64,000 nucleotides of DNA from Silene latifolia (GCF_048544455.1 NC_133534.1:223042292-223106291); one strand, 5' to 3'; positions 1 to 13,360 are shown, counted from the stretch's first letter. Notes: generated by a model not told the origin, from the sequence alone. Translations and numbers: made by a program.

Positions 1-3000
1 TGTGAGGTTCTGAACTCACGAGAAGCGGTATGGTGTGATAGTTATAAAGATGTTATATGAATGTTTGTGATATATGTAGGGTACGACAATCTGATGGAAT
101 GAGGCTAAAAAGGTAATAATTTGATTGATTTGGCATGGCTAGTTATAATTTTATGTGTATTGATAACACATGCGTATTCCGTGAAATGGTAGAGATGATA
201 TTCATGAGGTGCTTATCTGTTTATCCATATAATATCTTGCGTTGTGATTTAATAAAGTGGATTTGAGTAAGTTTTTCTTGTCTGAGAAGTTATGCTGAGT
301 CAGTGTTTATGGGTTTGAGTAAATTGTGATGTCTATCGGTGCGGTTGTGGTGCCTCGGGTGGTGATCCGGGCACGGTACTTCGTGTTGTGATGCGGGTAT
401 TTTCGCACTGCGGTGCGGTTGTTGGTGACGGTGTTGTGATACCGTCACCGGTTGTGGTAGAGTAGGCGGGATGATTATGATACGATTTTTCGAAAGTGCA
501 TACCAGTTATACATAGATTGTTGTTTTGTTTGCTGTTGTTCTTTGTGAGTTTTGGTTGAACATGTAGACTGTTGTTTTGCTTGTTGATATTTCTTACCAG
601 TTTCAACTTGGGTGTGAGGGTAGAGTATGGTATGGGAGAAAGTTGTGTATGTTTTGTTGTTGTGATGGTATAGTGATTTTCTGTTGATCGGGCACAGTTG
701 TAAGAGGTTGTACAGAACATTTAACCTTGTTGTAGATGAGACATCGGTGCACATAGTCATGGCAAGTGATTCGTAGAACATGTGTGGTAATGATCTGAAA
801 CCTGCAGGTGGTTTTAATCTTTCGTTGGGCCAGTGAGGGAAGGGTGTTTGGATTTAGTGTCTTGTTAAGTCATGTATGAGTTTTGCAGTGATGAAAGAAA
901 AGAACTTGAGTCTTGAGAATCTTGTGTGAGTGTACGTAACAAGTGTGGATCGTGAGTTATGCTTTTGGCGATAGAGGTTTTATATAGTCTATATAGAGAG
1001 AGGTATATGTCATGTTGCGGTAATGTGGAAGAGTTGGAGTATTGGTTAGGCTAAGGGTTTTGCGGTATTAGTTAGATGGAGTGCAGAGTGAATTGAAGTA
1101 TGAGAACTGTTTAAGTAAGAAAGCCTTGGAAATAGGAATGGTTATAGAAATGAGGTTATAGGCGGTTATCTTTGACATGTGGTGGTGATGAGGATGATGA
1201 GATGATTTAACTAAGGATTTAGTATTAGTGAGTTACGAGGACGTAACATTTGTCTTAAGAGGAGTAGGATGCGATAAAAGTGAGTTTCATGGTTGTGCAT
1301 GTTGTAAAATAATTGGAAGTAGAGTGTTAGCATAGCGTAAAGGACGGATTTGTTTTGTGGTTGATGTTGTTAAAAGGTCATGGCCGTGCTTGTAGTAGTG
1401 TGATGTTTAGGAGTTCGAGAGTTTTGATAGTGGCATGATGATGTTTATGAGTGTAAGTAAACTTCGAGGACGAAGTTCCTTTTAAGGGTGGTAGAATGTA
1501 ACATTCCGTTTGATGTTATGGGTATTTTGATATTGGATTGGCTCTGGATGATGTATTACGGAGCTAGTTGGTAGTGTATGGAGTTAGTGTTGAGAGAGAT
1601 ATAATGGAGTCGATACGATATCGTGAGCCATGTTGTGGAGGTAGGAATAGTTAGTGGAGTTGGTGTTACGAGTTCATGTTTGGGTTGGAGTTTTATTTTG
1701 AGTCCTTAGTCACGTTGTTGTGTCTTGATCGAGTTAGTATGTTTGTTTTTGAGTATGGGTTGAACTTCGGGGACGAAGTTCTTTTTAAGGAGGGAAGACT
1801 GTAATACTCCGTATTTATGAGTCTTTGGGTACTCTATCGAGTAGGCCTTACTCTGTCGAGTAAGAGTGAGTTGCGTTTTAAAATAGTTTCTGACCTATTG
1901 GGTACTCGATCGAGTAACTAGGATACTCGATCGAGTAAGGGGGCACTCGATCGAGTACCTTAGCTACTCGATCGAGTAGCCGATTCTGAGGAGTTATTTC
2001 TCGGGTTTTGTTAATTATGCGATTAAGGTATATAATCTTTTCCGTCATCATTCTAAACACTTTTCAAAACCTAAATTACTGTCAAAGAGAGAAAGCAAGT
2101 ACGTTCATCCCTTTAATCGCATTGTTAGCAAATCCCGGAGTTTGGAAGGTCGGTTTTCATCGTTTGTTATACCGTTGAGATCCTTGCGTCGAGGGTAAGA
2201 TCTATGTACCCTTTTTACTGTTTTTCCTTTAAGTTGGTTAAACCCTAATATGGGGATTTGGGGGTTTTGTGTAGATTGTGATTTGGTAGTGTTTATGTGT
2301 TTGTATGATAGGAGGAGGTTTTGTAGAAGAGGCTTTTTGATACAGCTGTTGATACCGTTTGACTGTTATGCTTTCCAGGTAGGATTTCCTACTCAGTATT
2401 AGTCCCATAATGGGATGATTGTTGATGTGTTGAGATTGATTGTTTAACATCGTAATTGTTTTGTGACGGCTGTGATTGTGATTGTGATTGTGATTGTTTG
2501 TCTCTGGTTCTCGAGATGCGTTCTCGGCTGAGTGGAGTCACTTGCGGGAGTGGCTTCACGCCCTAGTTTCGCCTCCTGTGGAACCCGCCACAGGGGGGAT
2601 GTGCACATTAATAGGACAGGGTTATCGCTCGGTATGATGAGCGGGGCTTAGATGGGAACGGCTGCGGTCCCCCACTGGCAGGGCTGGTCCAGTGGACAGT
2701 CCGTGACGGAGATTGATGGGAGTGGTGTGATTGTGTGTGTGTGTGTGTGACCGTTTGAGCTGTGTTGTTTGTTGTGTTGTTGGATTTTATAAATTGTGTG
2801 ATTAGTACTGACCCTGTTTAAATGTTTTAAAAACTGTGGTGATCCATTCGGGGGTGCTGAGCAGTTATTGAGCAGGTATGATATGACGCGTATGGGATAG
2901 CTGGGATGAGTCATCACGTGGCAGTTAGAAGTCTTCCATTTGTGTCGACGATGTTTTATAGCTTTGATAGTTTTAGATGAGAGACCGTCCCGAGAATCTT

Positions 3001-3169
3001 GTATTTCTTTTTATCAGTTTGGAATTGCTATGTAATCACTTTAAACTTTATTGACTTTTAAAGTTGTTTCGTTATTGTCTTATGAATATCATGCCTCGGG
3101 TAACCGAGATGGTGGCATCCTTATACCTGAGTGGTCCTGGTAAGGTACTTGGAGTATGGGGGTGTTACA
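1..3169 (+). mobile_element. D1: 3' part of a non-coding Tekay-like LTR element (5' end outside the window)
   Basis: Bases 1-1496 are internal sequence and 1497-3169 are the 3' LTR. The internal part closely follows 59410-60904 of the complete copy D2, for example in the segment beginning tgtgaggttc. It ends in the polypurine tract ttttaagggtggtagaa just before TGTAACATTCCG. The LTR finishes in GGGTGTTACA at 3169. No protein domain is visible in either frame set. The element is inserted in the antisense ORF of element F; the expected 3' target duplication (cctcc, 3170-3174) cannot be tested because the other end is missing. Confidence 0.85.
1497..3169 (+). repeat. D1 3' LTR
   Basis: About 1673 bp, starting TGTAACATTCC and ending GTGTTACA, collinear with the D2 LTRs (1625 and 1623 bp). 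A run of near-palindromes of the type tactcgatcgagta lies at about 1830-1985. A TATATAA-like box follows at about 2031. A second TGTAATACTCC preceded by a purine tract occurs inside the LTR at 1800. Confidence 0.85.
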
Positions 3170-3647
3170 CCTCCTTCTTCAAGACATCAACGAAGAGGTA
3201 CACATGGACAAGGCAAAATGCAAGAGCCCTTCTCCTAGCCACCTCCGAGACATTAGCATCTAATCGGTTTGAAAAGATGTTGATAAGAGCCAACATATCC
3301 ACACCATGTGGAGCAAGAAGAAAGTTGATTTGGCTTGTTGATAAGCCCAACATGGAACGAAATTTCTCCTTGTAGCACAACCGAGTCGGAGGAAGCACCA
3401 GAACACAACCCGGCCACCCACCCATGGCTCCAACTTCTTCCGTAAGAGGGCAAATTTCGCCTTTCGGGAACACGAAAACATGATGTTTCGAATCCCAAAA
3501 CCGAGAACATGCTTCAAGAAACGAAGGTTGCACCTTGACTTGGCGAAGCACCAACAATTGACCAACTCCCATGCTAACGAGTTGATGCTTTTCGGGAGGC
3601 GACAAATCCCGGCACCATTGTCGCAATGCGTTCTCAAAAACATCCAT
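3170..3647 (-). pseudogene. Antisense ORF of element F, truncated by D1; DUF7745-like plant mobile-domain protein
   Basis: The reading frame starts at an ATG at 3647 and stays open for about 160 codons until D1 interrupts it at 3170. The stop at 3165 lies in inserted sequence. The protein has the pattern of plant mobile-domain/DUF7745 proteins: a WCRDLSPPEKHQL block, then a region around SRFWDSKHHVFVF, then PLTEEVGAMGGW. This family (from general knowledge) is common in plant repeats and has no established reaction. A TATAAATA box on the same strand lies about 85 bases upstream of the ATG, so the ORF appears to have its own promoter. Element F reads in the opposite direction, judged from its LTR, PPT and PBS, which makes this an antisense ORF. 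The original C-terminus is absent from this window. Confidence 0.6.
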
Positions 3648-3730
3648 GAAATATTTTTGTGGAAGAAGATGAAGTTTTGTAGAGATGTTTTTGTGTTTCG
3701 GATGATGAAACAATAAAGCGCAAACGTCCC

Positions 3731-3738
3731 TATTTATA
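3731..3738 (-). promoter_or_regulatory. TATA box of the F antisense ORF
   Basis: TATAAATA on the minus strand, about 85 bases upstream of the ATG at 3647. Comparable boxes precede the antisense ORFs of elements A and B. Confidence 0.5.
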
Positions 3739-3739
3739 C

Positions 3740-6440
3740 GAAATGATCACCGCATTTTTCAGAAAAAAGGGGAGAACCAGCTTCCATCGCCAGGCTGCTC
3801 GCACCTCTTTGAGGCTCCTTCAGGATTCCCGCTGTTGACTTGTCTCTTTCAACATGTGTTTTCTCCTGACACCTCAAACCTCCCGCCGGGAACCTCGCGC
3901 CTCTTCGGGATGATTCAGGAAATTTTGTGTTTCCTCACACTCACATTTCCTTGTTTTTGCGTTTTACGAAATCCGACACGGTTTCCATGACGCAGCTTTA
4001 AACATACGGATTTTTCTTTCTTTTTTTTTTAAAGGGGGGAAGGGCTAGTCGCCCCGATCCGCGATGGATCGTTTCCATGTCAGTCGAAATGCCGAAAATT
4101 TTTCGCTTTTTCGCAATTTTCCGGTAAATATCAAAATCGAAAATTGATAACACGACATCAATTTTCGTCAAAATTAAAGCACTCACAAATTCGAGTCTTG
4201 ACATCAAAAGCCAAATATACTCGCAAAAATCCTTTTCTAAAATTATTTCCTGACGGTTTGAGTTTTATTTTTTTCGAGTCAATTTTCAAAAATTTCGATG
4301 CAATTTAATTCACGACACGAGTTAATTGCTCAAATGTTCAAATCAATTCCTTTTGAATTCCAAACGCGACGATTTGTCACGGAATCTTCAAAATTCATTT
4401 CAAAACTCAATTTTAACTTCAAGTCATCTTGGTTAATTTTGATTTTCAAACAAATGTTTTACGTGTTTTCAACCAAATGCTTCTACGTGTTTACGTTTTT
4501 GCGTATGTGCTATCTGTTGCCTGTTTTCTACAGCTAACGATGCAGGAACTGGTGCAAAGCAAAAGGAGAATCAACAGCCGACAGCGCTCCTCCGAAACAC
4601 AACACAAAAAAAGCCAAAAATCACAAAATGAACCATAATCGAAAAACACATATATACAAACCGCCTTACGCAAAATACATAAATAAACGTCTATCATACA
4701 GACACTGGCCTAAAACAAACGTCTATCATACAGACACTGGCCTAAGACAACGAACTGGGGGCTATCCGCCACCTACCGAACTAAGCACTCTCTATCCTCT
4801 CAAACGGAAAAGAAAGAGAGCAACATGGGAAACAGGGGAGCAACGGCGGAAGCAGAGGTGGTTACCATGACAGTAACACCTCGTTCCTGCTCCACGACAA
4901 AAAGAAAAATGGTGCCTGGCAGATTTTGGACGACGCGATGATCGAGACTCGTAGCTTAGCGCGCTACCCCGACGTTGGCCTCCAATCGTCAGAATTCGAG
5001 GATGAAAAGGGATCAGGACAACGGATACTACCCCGATGTTGAACCTCACTCAGCTGAATTCAACAACGACTGAAAGCGACAACGTGGGATAACACACTCG
5101 TACTGAACCCCACTCATCGGACGTCCAGACCTCCGCAGGTAACGACCAACGATCAATACCCGATCATTGGCCGGACAAAGGCCGCCAGGCAGAAACACAA
5201 CCAAGCCTGTAACAAAAAACAGTCGTCTTTCCCCCTCCAGGATCGACTTCCTCCTCCAAAGCCTCAATGACGGACCCCATAGGTCCCAGACGATACCCTG
5301 CGATCAAAAAACAACAAAAAAAACGTCAGCCGAAATTTCGGCATTACGACGGCATGAAATGGATAAATCCAAAAAGAAAAAAACACAACCTGCAATACAA
5401 AAACAAGGGGCAATCCCGCCCCAAACCATTCACAAAAAAAAACACACAAAAACGACTCGCCCCTCTTTTCAAGCAAAAGACGAGTCAAAATCACAAAAAC
5501 GGCATTTCAAGACCCATACAAGGTCCGCCAACAACCCAAAATACATTCCCGACACAATGGGGATTTTTCTACGGTTCAAAAAGGCAATTCATACGCTAAT
5601 TTGAACCCAAACCGGTCAAAAATTCAAAAACGACCGCAAAAAGGCAAACGTGATTTTATCACGCCTCAAGGTGACCTAAAATACCAATAAGGTCCATTTC
5701 AAGGCAAACTGACTCGATTCAAGCCCAAACAGGCGCTTATTTTGTCAGACGTAAGACCGTCGCAAAAGGCAAAAATCCAATTTTGCCCACAAACATCCAA
5801 CGAAGGTCCTTAGATGGCAAACACGGGTTTTCCCAACTACAATGCAACATAGTGGGACCCACTACCCAAGCAAATAAACTTGGCATTGTGAAATGAGACG
5901 GTTTCTCGCCTCATTCACGTTTTTCGAGCACAGGGAGCGGGAACGGGGACCAAAATGCAAACTAAAAGCACCCCTATGCTCCTAAACAGGTTTCTAACCT
6001 AATGCAAACATCAATTTCACTCGAAATTGGCTCAATAAAAAACGCCCAATTCGATTTTAGGGCAAAATTTCGCCCTAATTCAATCAAGCTAAAAATCAAC
6101 AAATTTGAATGGATTCAAGAGGAAATACTTACCTTGAGATGACATTGTTGATGAAAGGCAAGAACTCAAACACGCAAGAAGGTCCCTTAATGGCGATTTT
6201 GCGAGATTTTGAGGTTGAAGATGAATAATCATCCGCAGCTCAACCTCGCGTCTTTTTAACAGAAAATAGGGAAGCCGACTTCCATCGCCAGATGGCTCGC
6301 GCCTAAACCAGGCCTCTCCCTTGCCTTTTCAGCGAAATTTGGGCTTTAGCCCAATTTCCACACAACAAATTCGGATTTTCGTTGACGATATTGAATGTCG
6401 TCATTTCCTCAAAAACAAACAAAACCAAATAGTGAAAATT
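3740..6440. other. Non-coding internal part of element F
   Basis: No ORF with a recognisable domain on either strand; the sequence is rich in A and C runs on the plus strand. A 33-bp direct repeat containing gtctatcatacagacactgg occurs twice at about 4685-4747. The stretch lies between the antisense ORF and the 70-bp array and is assigned to F by position only. Confidence 0.45.
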
Positions 6441-6997
6441 CAAATTCGCTATTTTCAAAAATTTCAAGCAAACGACGATCAAAACCGCCAACTTCAAAAA
6501 TAATGGCGAAAATTCAAAATCGCTATTTCCTCAAAATACGAACGACGGCAATTAAAACCGTCAATTCCAAAAATAATAGCGAAAATTCAAAAACCGCTAT
6601 TTCTCCAAATTTCAGTCAACGGCGGCACATAAACCGTCACTTCGATCAATAGTGAAGATTCAAAATTCACTATTTCCATCACCTGTCAACGGCGGCACAT
6701 AAACCGTCACTTCAATCAATAGTGAAGATTCCAAATTCACTATTTCCATCAAATGTCAACGGCGGCACATAAACCGTCACTTCAATTAATAGAGAAGATT
6801 CCAAATTCACTATTTTCAATCACATGTCAACGGCGGCACATAAACCGTCACTTCAATCAATAGTGAAGATTCCAAATTCACTATTTCCATCAAATGTCAA
6901 CGGCGGCACATAAACCATCACTTCAAACGCTATAGCAAACTCAAATTTTTTATTTTCCTTCAAAATTAGAACAAACGGCGATCAAAACCGCCACTGC
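6440..6997 (+). repeat. 70-bp tandem array in element F (interrupted by the LINE)
   Basis: Five units beginning tcaacggcggcacataaacc start at 6616, 6686, 6756, 6827 and 6897, spaced 70, 70, 71 and 70 bases. Two or three more degenerate units lie upstream from about 6440. Within a unit, tagtgaa and ttcacta form short inverted halves. The array resumes after the LINE (10317 to about 10500). Confidence 0.9.
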
Positions 6998-9900
6998 TGG
7001 AATAAAGTGCATAATAAAGTTTGTAGTGATTGGGCTATTTTGCACTAATAACTCTAGTCATAAAGGTGGTAGGATTTGGTTAATTTGGAAACCTAGTTTG
7101 TTTACTATTAATGTGCTGGAGGTTACTGCTCAGTGTATTTTTGCTGAGGTGTTGGATAATGCTAAGGGTATCATGTTCAGAATTACTGTGGTTTATGGCT
7201 TCAATAAGCTTGCTGAGAGATCTGCTCTCTGGTCTGCTTTGAAAGGTCATGCTGTTAGGGGAGGGGGTCCTTGGGCTGTGTTTGGGGACTTCAATAATGT
7301 TTTATTTCCTGATGAAAGGATTGGTACTGATATTAGTTGGGCTGAAATCAAGCACTTCCAGGATACTTGTCATGCCTGTGGTCTGGTTACTGTAAAGACT
7401 ATTGGTAATTTTTTTACCTGGAATAATAAACATGAAGCTGGCTCTAGGGTGTTTAGCAGGATTGATAGAGTCTTGGGAAATGATGATTGGGGAATTGAGT
7501 TTCCTGATTGTGTGGCTAAGTTCCTTCCTGAGGGGTTATATGATCATTCTCCTTGTATTATTACCCTCAGGGAGCAGTATGATAGGTGTCCTAGGCCTTT
7601 TAAATACTTTAATATGTGGGCACTTGCTGATGATTTCATGGATGTTATTAGTCATACTTGGGAGATTGTTGTTCCTGGGACTCCTATGTTCTGTCTGGCT
7701 AATAAGTTAAAACTTCTAAAAAAACCTCTGAAGGGGCTCAATCAGGAAGGGTTTCATAATATTGAGCATACTTATAGCTTGGCTCATAAAGCTTTGCTAC
7801 TTATGCAAGAGGAGATGCAGAGTAATCCTTTGAATTCTGAGCTGTGTGATAATGAAAGGGTTATTGCTAAGGAGGTTGATAGGCTTCTCAAGGCTAAGCA
7901 TCAGTTTGTTAGTCAGAAAGCTAATATGCAGTGGATTGAGGATGGTGATGATAACACAGCGTTTTTCCATGCTTCTATTAAAAGAAGAAGGGCTGTTAAT
8001 AAAGTCTTTCAAATTAGTGATAACACTGGGGTGCTCCATGAGGATCCTGATGGTATTAATAAGGCATTTGAACTGTATTATATGGAGTTGCTGGGGACGG
8101 CTAAGGAGCCTCAACATGTTGATAGAAGTGTAGTCCAATGTGGGAGGATGGTGCAGCCTGCTCATTCTGCAATTTTAATGAAGCCAGTTACTCCTGAAGA
8201 AATTAAAGCTGCTATGTTCTCCATTCCTGGAACTAAAGCAGCAGGGCCTGATGGCTACTCTAGCCAGTTCTTTTAGGATTCATGGGAGGTGACTGGGGAC
8301 ACTGTCATTCAGGCAGTTCTGGATTTTTTTGAGCAGGGTAGGCTATTGAAACAGGTTAATCATACGGTGCTCACCTTAATTCCAAAAGTTGATATGCCCA
8401 AGTTAGTGACTCAATTCCGACCTATAGCTTGTTGTAATGTGGTGTATAAATGCATTACAAAGCTTATTTGCAATAGGTTAAGGGATGTGTTGCCTGAGAT
8501 TGTTAGTGATAATCAGAGTGCATTTGTTAAAGGGAGGGATATTGTTGAGAACATTTTGATTTGCCAAGATTTGGTGAAGCTTTATAATAGGAAAACCTGT
8601 ACCCCTAGAGTGATGATGAAAATAGACCTTCAAAAAGCGTATGATACTGTTGAATGGGGTTTTGTGAAGGAAATGTTGGATGCTTTAGGTTTCCCTTCTG
8701 CTTTTATTGACAGGGTGATGGAATGTATCACCACCCCTTCTTATTCTATTTCTCTTAATGGAGGGGTGTTTGGGCACTTCAAAGGTAGGAGGGGTTTGAG
8801 ACAAGGAGATCCCTTGTCTCCTTTACTCTTTACACTTTGTATGGAGTATCTTAGCCGTCTGCTAATGGTGGCTCAAGAGAAGCAGGAATTCAAATATCAT
8901 TCTCTATGTAGGAGACTTAAACTCTCCCATTTGTGTTTTGCTGATGACTTATTAATGTTCTGTCATGGTGATTTGGGGTCTGTCAAGGTGATGCTGAGTG
9001 CGTTTGTAACTTTTTTACAAGCTACTGGGTTACAAATGAATGTGGATAAATCTAATGTGTATATGAATGGGGTTGATGCATTGGAGAGGGAGCAAATCCT
9101 AGAGGATACTGGTATGATACCTGCTAAGTTGCCTTTTAGGTATTTAGGGGTACCTATTTCAGCTAAAAAATTATCTGTGTTGGATTGTGCTGTCTTAGTT
9201 GAGAGAGTGGTGGAGAGGATTCGTGCTCTTGGGGCACGCAAGCTTTCTTATGGAGGAAGACTGGTGCTTGTGAGGTCAGTGCTTGGTACTCTTCACAATT
9301 ATTGGGCTAGAATTTTTGTTTTGCCCAAGACGGTTATAAGGAGTATTGAGGCTGTTTGTAGGAACTTTTTGTGGCAAGGAAGTGAGCATTATGATAAAGC
9401 TCCTGCTGTTTCATGGGAGAAGGTGTGTATGCCCAAGAAGTATGGAGGACTAGGGCTCATTAATGCTGGGATGTGGAATATTGCAGCAATGGGTAAGTAT
9501 GTTTGGTGGATTATGAATAAGAAAGATCATTTGTGGGTGAAATGGGTTCATGCAATCTATATTAAAGAGAAGGATTGGCTGAGTTATTCTCCTTCTACTA
9601 ATGCTAGCTGGTCCTGGAAGCAACTTTTTAAGGTGAAAGAGATTCTCAAAGGAGGGTACACTGGTAACAGTTGGCGCAGTGTGGATCAAAAGTATACCAT
9701 TACTGATGGGTATCATTGGCTGCTTCCTAGTGGGTCTGAGATGCTCTGGCATCATTTGGTATGGTCGAGAATTGGTACTGGTAAAGTTAATTTTATTGCT
9801 TGGCTTGCAGTTCAGAGCAGGCTGATGACTAGAGATAGGTTAATTCGTTGGGTACCAGGTGAGAGTGGCTGTCTGCTGTGTGGTTTGATGGATGAGTCGC

Positions 9901-10302
9901 ATACTCATCTGTTCTTCTCTTGTGCATTCAGTAGCAGATGTTTGAAGTTGGTGTCTGACTGGCTTGGTGTTGACATTCCTGGCCAGAATACTGTCTCCTG
10001 GTGGCTGGCTATGCGATGCAGGTCCTTGCTACTGAAGAGAATCATTGGAGCAACCATTTGTTCTCTTTTTTATCAAGTATGGTTTGCTAGGAATAGGTGT
10101 TTACATGATCAGGTGTTGATGTTACCGAAAGTTGTTGTTCAAACAATTAAGAATGTAATTTGTACTAGAGTAAGGAAAGTTGTAGGTAGCAAAATGCAAG
10201 TGAAAAACGCTCGGTTGATTGGGAAGCTTATGTCCTAGTCGATTGGAGTTGTATCGTTTTGATGTTTGGTAATATATGACTTACATTTCGACCAAAAAAA
10301 AA
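6998..10302 (+). mobile_element. L1-type LINE, 5'-truncated, with target-site duplication
   Basis: A non-LTR retrotransposon about 3.3 kb long. It is flanked by the perfect 14-bp duplication aaaaccgccactgc (6984-6997 and 10303-10316). It ends in a short poly(A) run, as target-primed reverse transcription predicts. Only ORF2 is present: ORF1 and the start of the endonuclease are missing, which is the usual 5' truncation. It landed inside the 70-bp array of element F. Confidence 0.95.
6999..10238 (+). pseudogene. LINE ORF2: endonuclease, reverse transcriptase and zf-RVT domains, one in-frame stop
   Basis: The frame is open from the truncated 5' end except for one TAG at 8274-8276, after which the same frame continues to 10238. 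Domains in order: an AP-type endonuclease C-terminal half (GDFNN motif, later DHSP); reverse transcriptase with PIACCNVVYK, the LRQGDPLSPLLF block and the catalytic FADD at about 8937-8948; then a C-terminal zf-RVT zinc-binding region with CLLCG and a following H/C pair (about 9870-9925). The protein normally nicks target DNA and copies LINE RNA in the nucleus. Missing ORF1, the truncated endonuclease and the nonsense codon make this copy inactive. Confidence 0.93.
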
Positions 10303-10505
10303 AAAACCGCCACTGCAAATTCAAGCAAACGAATGGTGAAGATTCCAAATTCACTATTCCTTCAAATACCAGCAGGGGGCTTCCTCGCGGAACCCGCTCA
10401 TTCCAAAAACAGTGATAGTGAAAATCCCTACTCACTATTTCCCCAGCGACATCACGAGTTCGCTACTTTCAAAACAATCCCATTCGACGCGGCTATTCCC
10501 ATGGT

Positions 10506-11275
10506 CCATTAACCGACCGTTACATTTGGCTGGCGAGCCTTTGCCCGCAACACATCAAGAATACATCCCGAAAATGCCTCGGGTACATTTCCTTATCAGT
10601 GGCTGGCGAGCCTTTTTCCGCAAGCATTCAAGGACAGATCCCGAAGATGCCTCGGTTACATTTCCTTATCAGTGGCTAGCGAGCCTTTGTCCGCAACCTT
10701 TCAAGGACAGATCCCGAAGATGCCTCGGGTACATTTCCTTACCATGGCTGGCGAGCCTTTGTCCGCAACCTTTCAAGGACAGATCCCGAAGATGCCTCGG
10801 GTACATTTTCTTACCATCGGCTGGCGAGCCTTTGTCCGCACCCATTCAAGAACAGATCCCGAAGATGCCTCGGGTACATTTCCTTATCATTCGGCTGGCG
10901 AGCCTTTGTCCGCGACCATTCAAGGACACAGCCCGAAGATGGCTCGGGTACATTTCCTTACCATGGCTGGCGAGCCTTTGTCCGCACCCATTCAATGACA
11001 GATCCCGAAGATGCCTCGGGTACATTTCCTTATCACAGCTGGCGAGCCTTTGTCCGCAACCTTTCAAGGACAGATCCCGAAGATGCCTCGGGTACATTTC
11101 CTTATCACAGCTGGCGAGCCTTTGTCCGTAACACAATCAAGGACAGATCCCGAAGATGCCCCGGGTACATTTCCATACAACAGCTGGCGAGCCTTTATCC
11201 GCAAACCTGCAAGGACATATCCGAAGATGCCTCAGGTATGACTCCTTCTTATGGCTGGCGAGCCTTTGTACGTAG
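10506..11275 (+). repeat. 72-bp tandem array in element F
   Basis: About eleven units of 70-77 bp, each containing ggcgagcctttgtccgca, gacagatcccgaagatgcct and cgggtacatttcctta. It lies just upstream of the F polypurine tract and LTR, the position where Ogre/Tat elements typically hold tandem repeats. The ORFs running through it are by-products of the repeat. Confidence 0.9.
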
Positions 11276-11503
11276 TCTAATGGACTTTAAACGACCCGCA
11301 CGGACAGTCGACAGACTCTAAACTGTTCCTGACGACAGGCCCTTGACTCGTACCCTCGAGTCGCCTTGGCGTTGCCCTTCCCGACGGCAGGTCCTTGGAC
11401 CGAATCCTTTCGAGCCGCCTCGACGTCGCTTGGGTCTCCAGGTTGTAATCTTCGATTGACCTAGAGGCTCTACTTTGACTTTCGCCCTATCCAAGCCTCA
11501 GTC
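11276..11503 (+). other. Short non-coding stretch between the 72-bp array and the F polypurine tract
   Basis: No gene seen. GC-richer than the LTR that follows, with the loosely repeated themes gacggcaggtccttgga and gacgacaggcccttgac. Confidence 0.5.
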
Positions 11504-11516
11504 AAAGAGGGGGCTC
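11504..11516 (+). promoter_or_regulatory. Polypurine tract of element F
   Basis: caaagagggggctc directly precedes TGTAGATACCC, a common LTR start in Ogre/Tat-type elements. It primes plus-strand DNA synthesis and sets the plus orientation of F. Confidence 0.7.
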
Positions 11517-12025
11517 TGTAGATACCCGGTATCTGCTGAGACTCCAACAAACACCCGATGATTATCGGACTACAACATGTTTTGGAATCGCGGCGTTTGA
11601 TCGACAGTTTGTGTACAACTTTACGTCGGAAAACTTAAAATGATTTCGAAAATAAAACATCTCAAAACATTTCAAAAATACCTGGAGTGTTTAATGCAAG
11701 GCGACGGGGTCGCAATGACACTAACTAGAGTCAAAACGACACCGGACCAAAAACCGACTCAAAAATTCAAATCCCGACTCTAACAACAAGTCAAACCGAG
11801 TCAACCACAAAAAACAAACATTTCAAACCTTCTATGCTAAGATTTCCCGGATTTATGAATGGTCAAGTACCAAACATATGACTACAAATCCTAGGATAGA
11901 ACAAATCATGATTGCGTTTGTTGTGAAAGCGACAACACAACTCGAAGACCCGCGACGTGGCTCGCGCCTCTTTGAGCAGCCCAGGTGGCCACGTCGCTCA
12001 AAACTCACACAACCACTCATTCTCC

Positions 12026-12033
12026 TATAAATA
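12026..12033 (+). promoter_or_regulatory. Putative TATA box of the F LTR
   Basis: TATAAATA in the sense orientation of F, flanked by CT-rich sequence. Confidence 0.5.
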
Positions 12034-13360
12034 CCCCTCAAATGCCACCCATTTGAGACTTACGCGAGTGTCCGCCCCCTCTTTTCTCCCTTAAAATTCT
12101 CGACTCGACTTCTTAAGTCACAATCCGACGCGTATTTACGACCTACCGATCGTAAACACGAGCCTTACACATTGTTTGGTACCGTCATCGTGCATTAAAT
12201 CACTTGACCTACCACTTCGACCACTACACCATCACTAAACTTTTAAAAACACTCTTTTACTTACCAAAACGGATTTAAACCGAGTTTTTTTTCCGATCAA
12301 ACGAGTTGTTACACTTACGTCGGTCACTCGCCATAACCAAACATGTAAGTATGAGGGTGTAAAAATCCTCTTTTATTATGTTTTCATTTGTTTCATGACT
12401 CTAACATGCTAAAACATGCATAACATGAACCAAAACATGGAATAAACGAGCCAAAAGCGATTTTTGGTCCGAGGCGAAGTCCCTTAGGTCGCCAACGGCG
12501 CTCGCGCCTAAATGGGGTATTGGACGAGAAATCAACCGTGTTTGTTCTCGTCATTTCCCTTAATCCATTTTTCATATTTGTAATCGGTTTTTACCATTTC
12601 AAGTATTTCTGAAACCTTTTTGTTTCATTTCACATGTCTTAACCATAAAACATTTTTCACCCTTGGTTCCTCATACCATGGCGGTTAAATCCGTGTTTCG
12701 GTGATAATATTTGGTTAATGACATTTAGAAGGTATTTTAAAGCCTTTTATTTCATTTCCTTACATTTTCAAACAAACATATTAGTCACCAACACAAAATC
12801 ATCCTTGGTTTTACATACCATGCCGGATTTTAACAAGATGCGATGACGAGTATCGACTAATTACATTCAAAATGGACTTAAAACAATTAGTCCATAATCA
12901 TTTTTCAAAACTATTCATGTCAAGTTTGTCAAATCGAACCCGACACCGAATATTATCAAATAATGATGATTATTCGAGTCTAGTTCTTCAAATCAACAAA
13001 TGCGGTCTAAACGACCCTTTCAAAATCAAACCGGGTTCAAATACCCATTTTCAACACGTTTTATAACGTTTTCTAAATAGTCAGAACACGGCATATAACC
13101 GTTGGCTAACCCGCGCCTCAAGCAGGCCTTTTCTTTCTCATTTTCAAAACCAGAGGGAGGCCCCTTACACCGCCGGCTGGCTCGTGCCTCTTATAGCCAT
13201 CTGGTACAGGGCATGTTCCCTTCCAGCATTAGTCTAGGACGATCCCGACTCCGGCTAACCCGGATATAGGACGGATCAGATGACTATTCGATTATTCAAA
13301 ACCATATTTGTAAAATGCCTTACTAAGACAAATGGATCATGTTATACACCCTAAACCTAA

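Noticed and set aside
290-781. 163-codon minus-strand ORF near the left edge
   Set aside because: Low-complexity composition, no domain, and the matching region of D2 does not keep the frame.
6616-6983. CRISPR-like array of regular repeats
   Set aside because: Head-to-tail 70-bp repeats without unique spacers, in plant DNA with LTR elements; an ordinary minisatellite.
10412-11321. Long overlapping ORFs on both strands through 10.4-11.3 kb
   Set aside because: They only read the 72-bp tandem unit in several frames; no non-repetitive domain.
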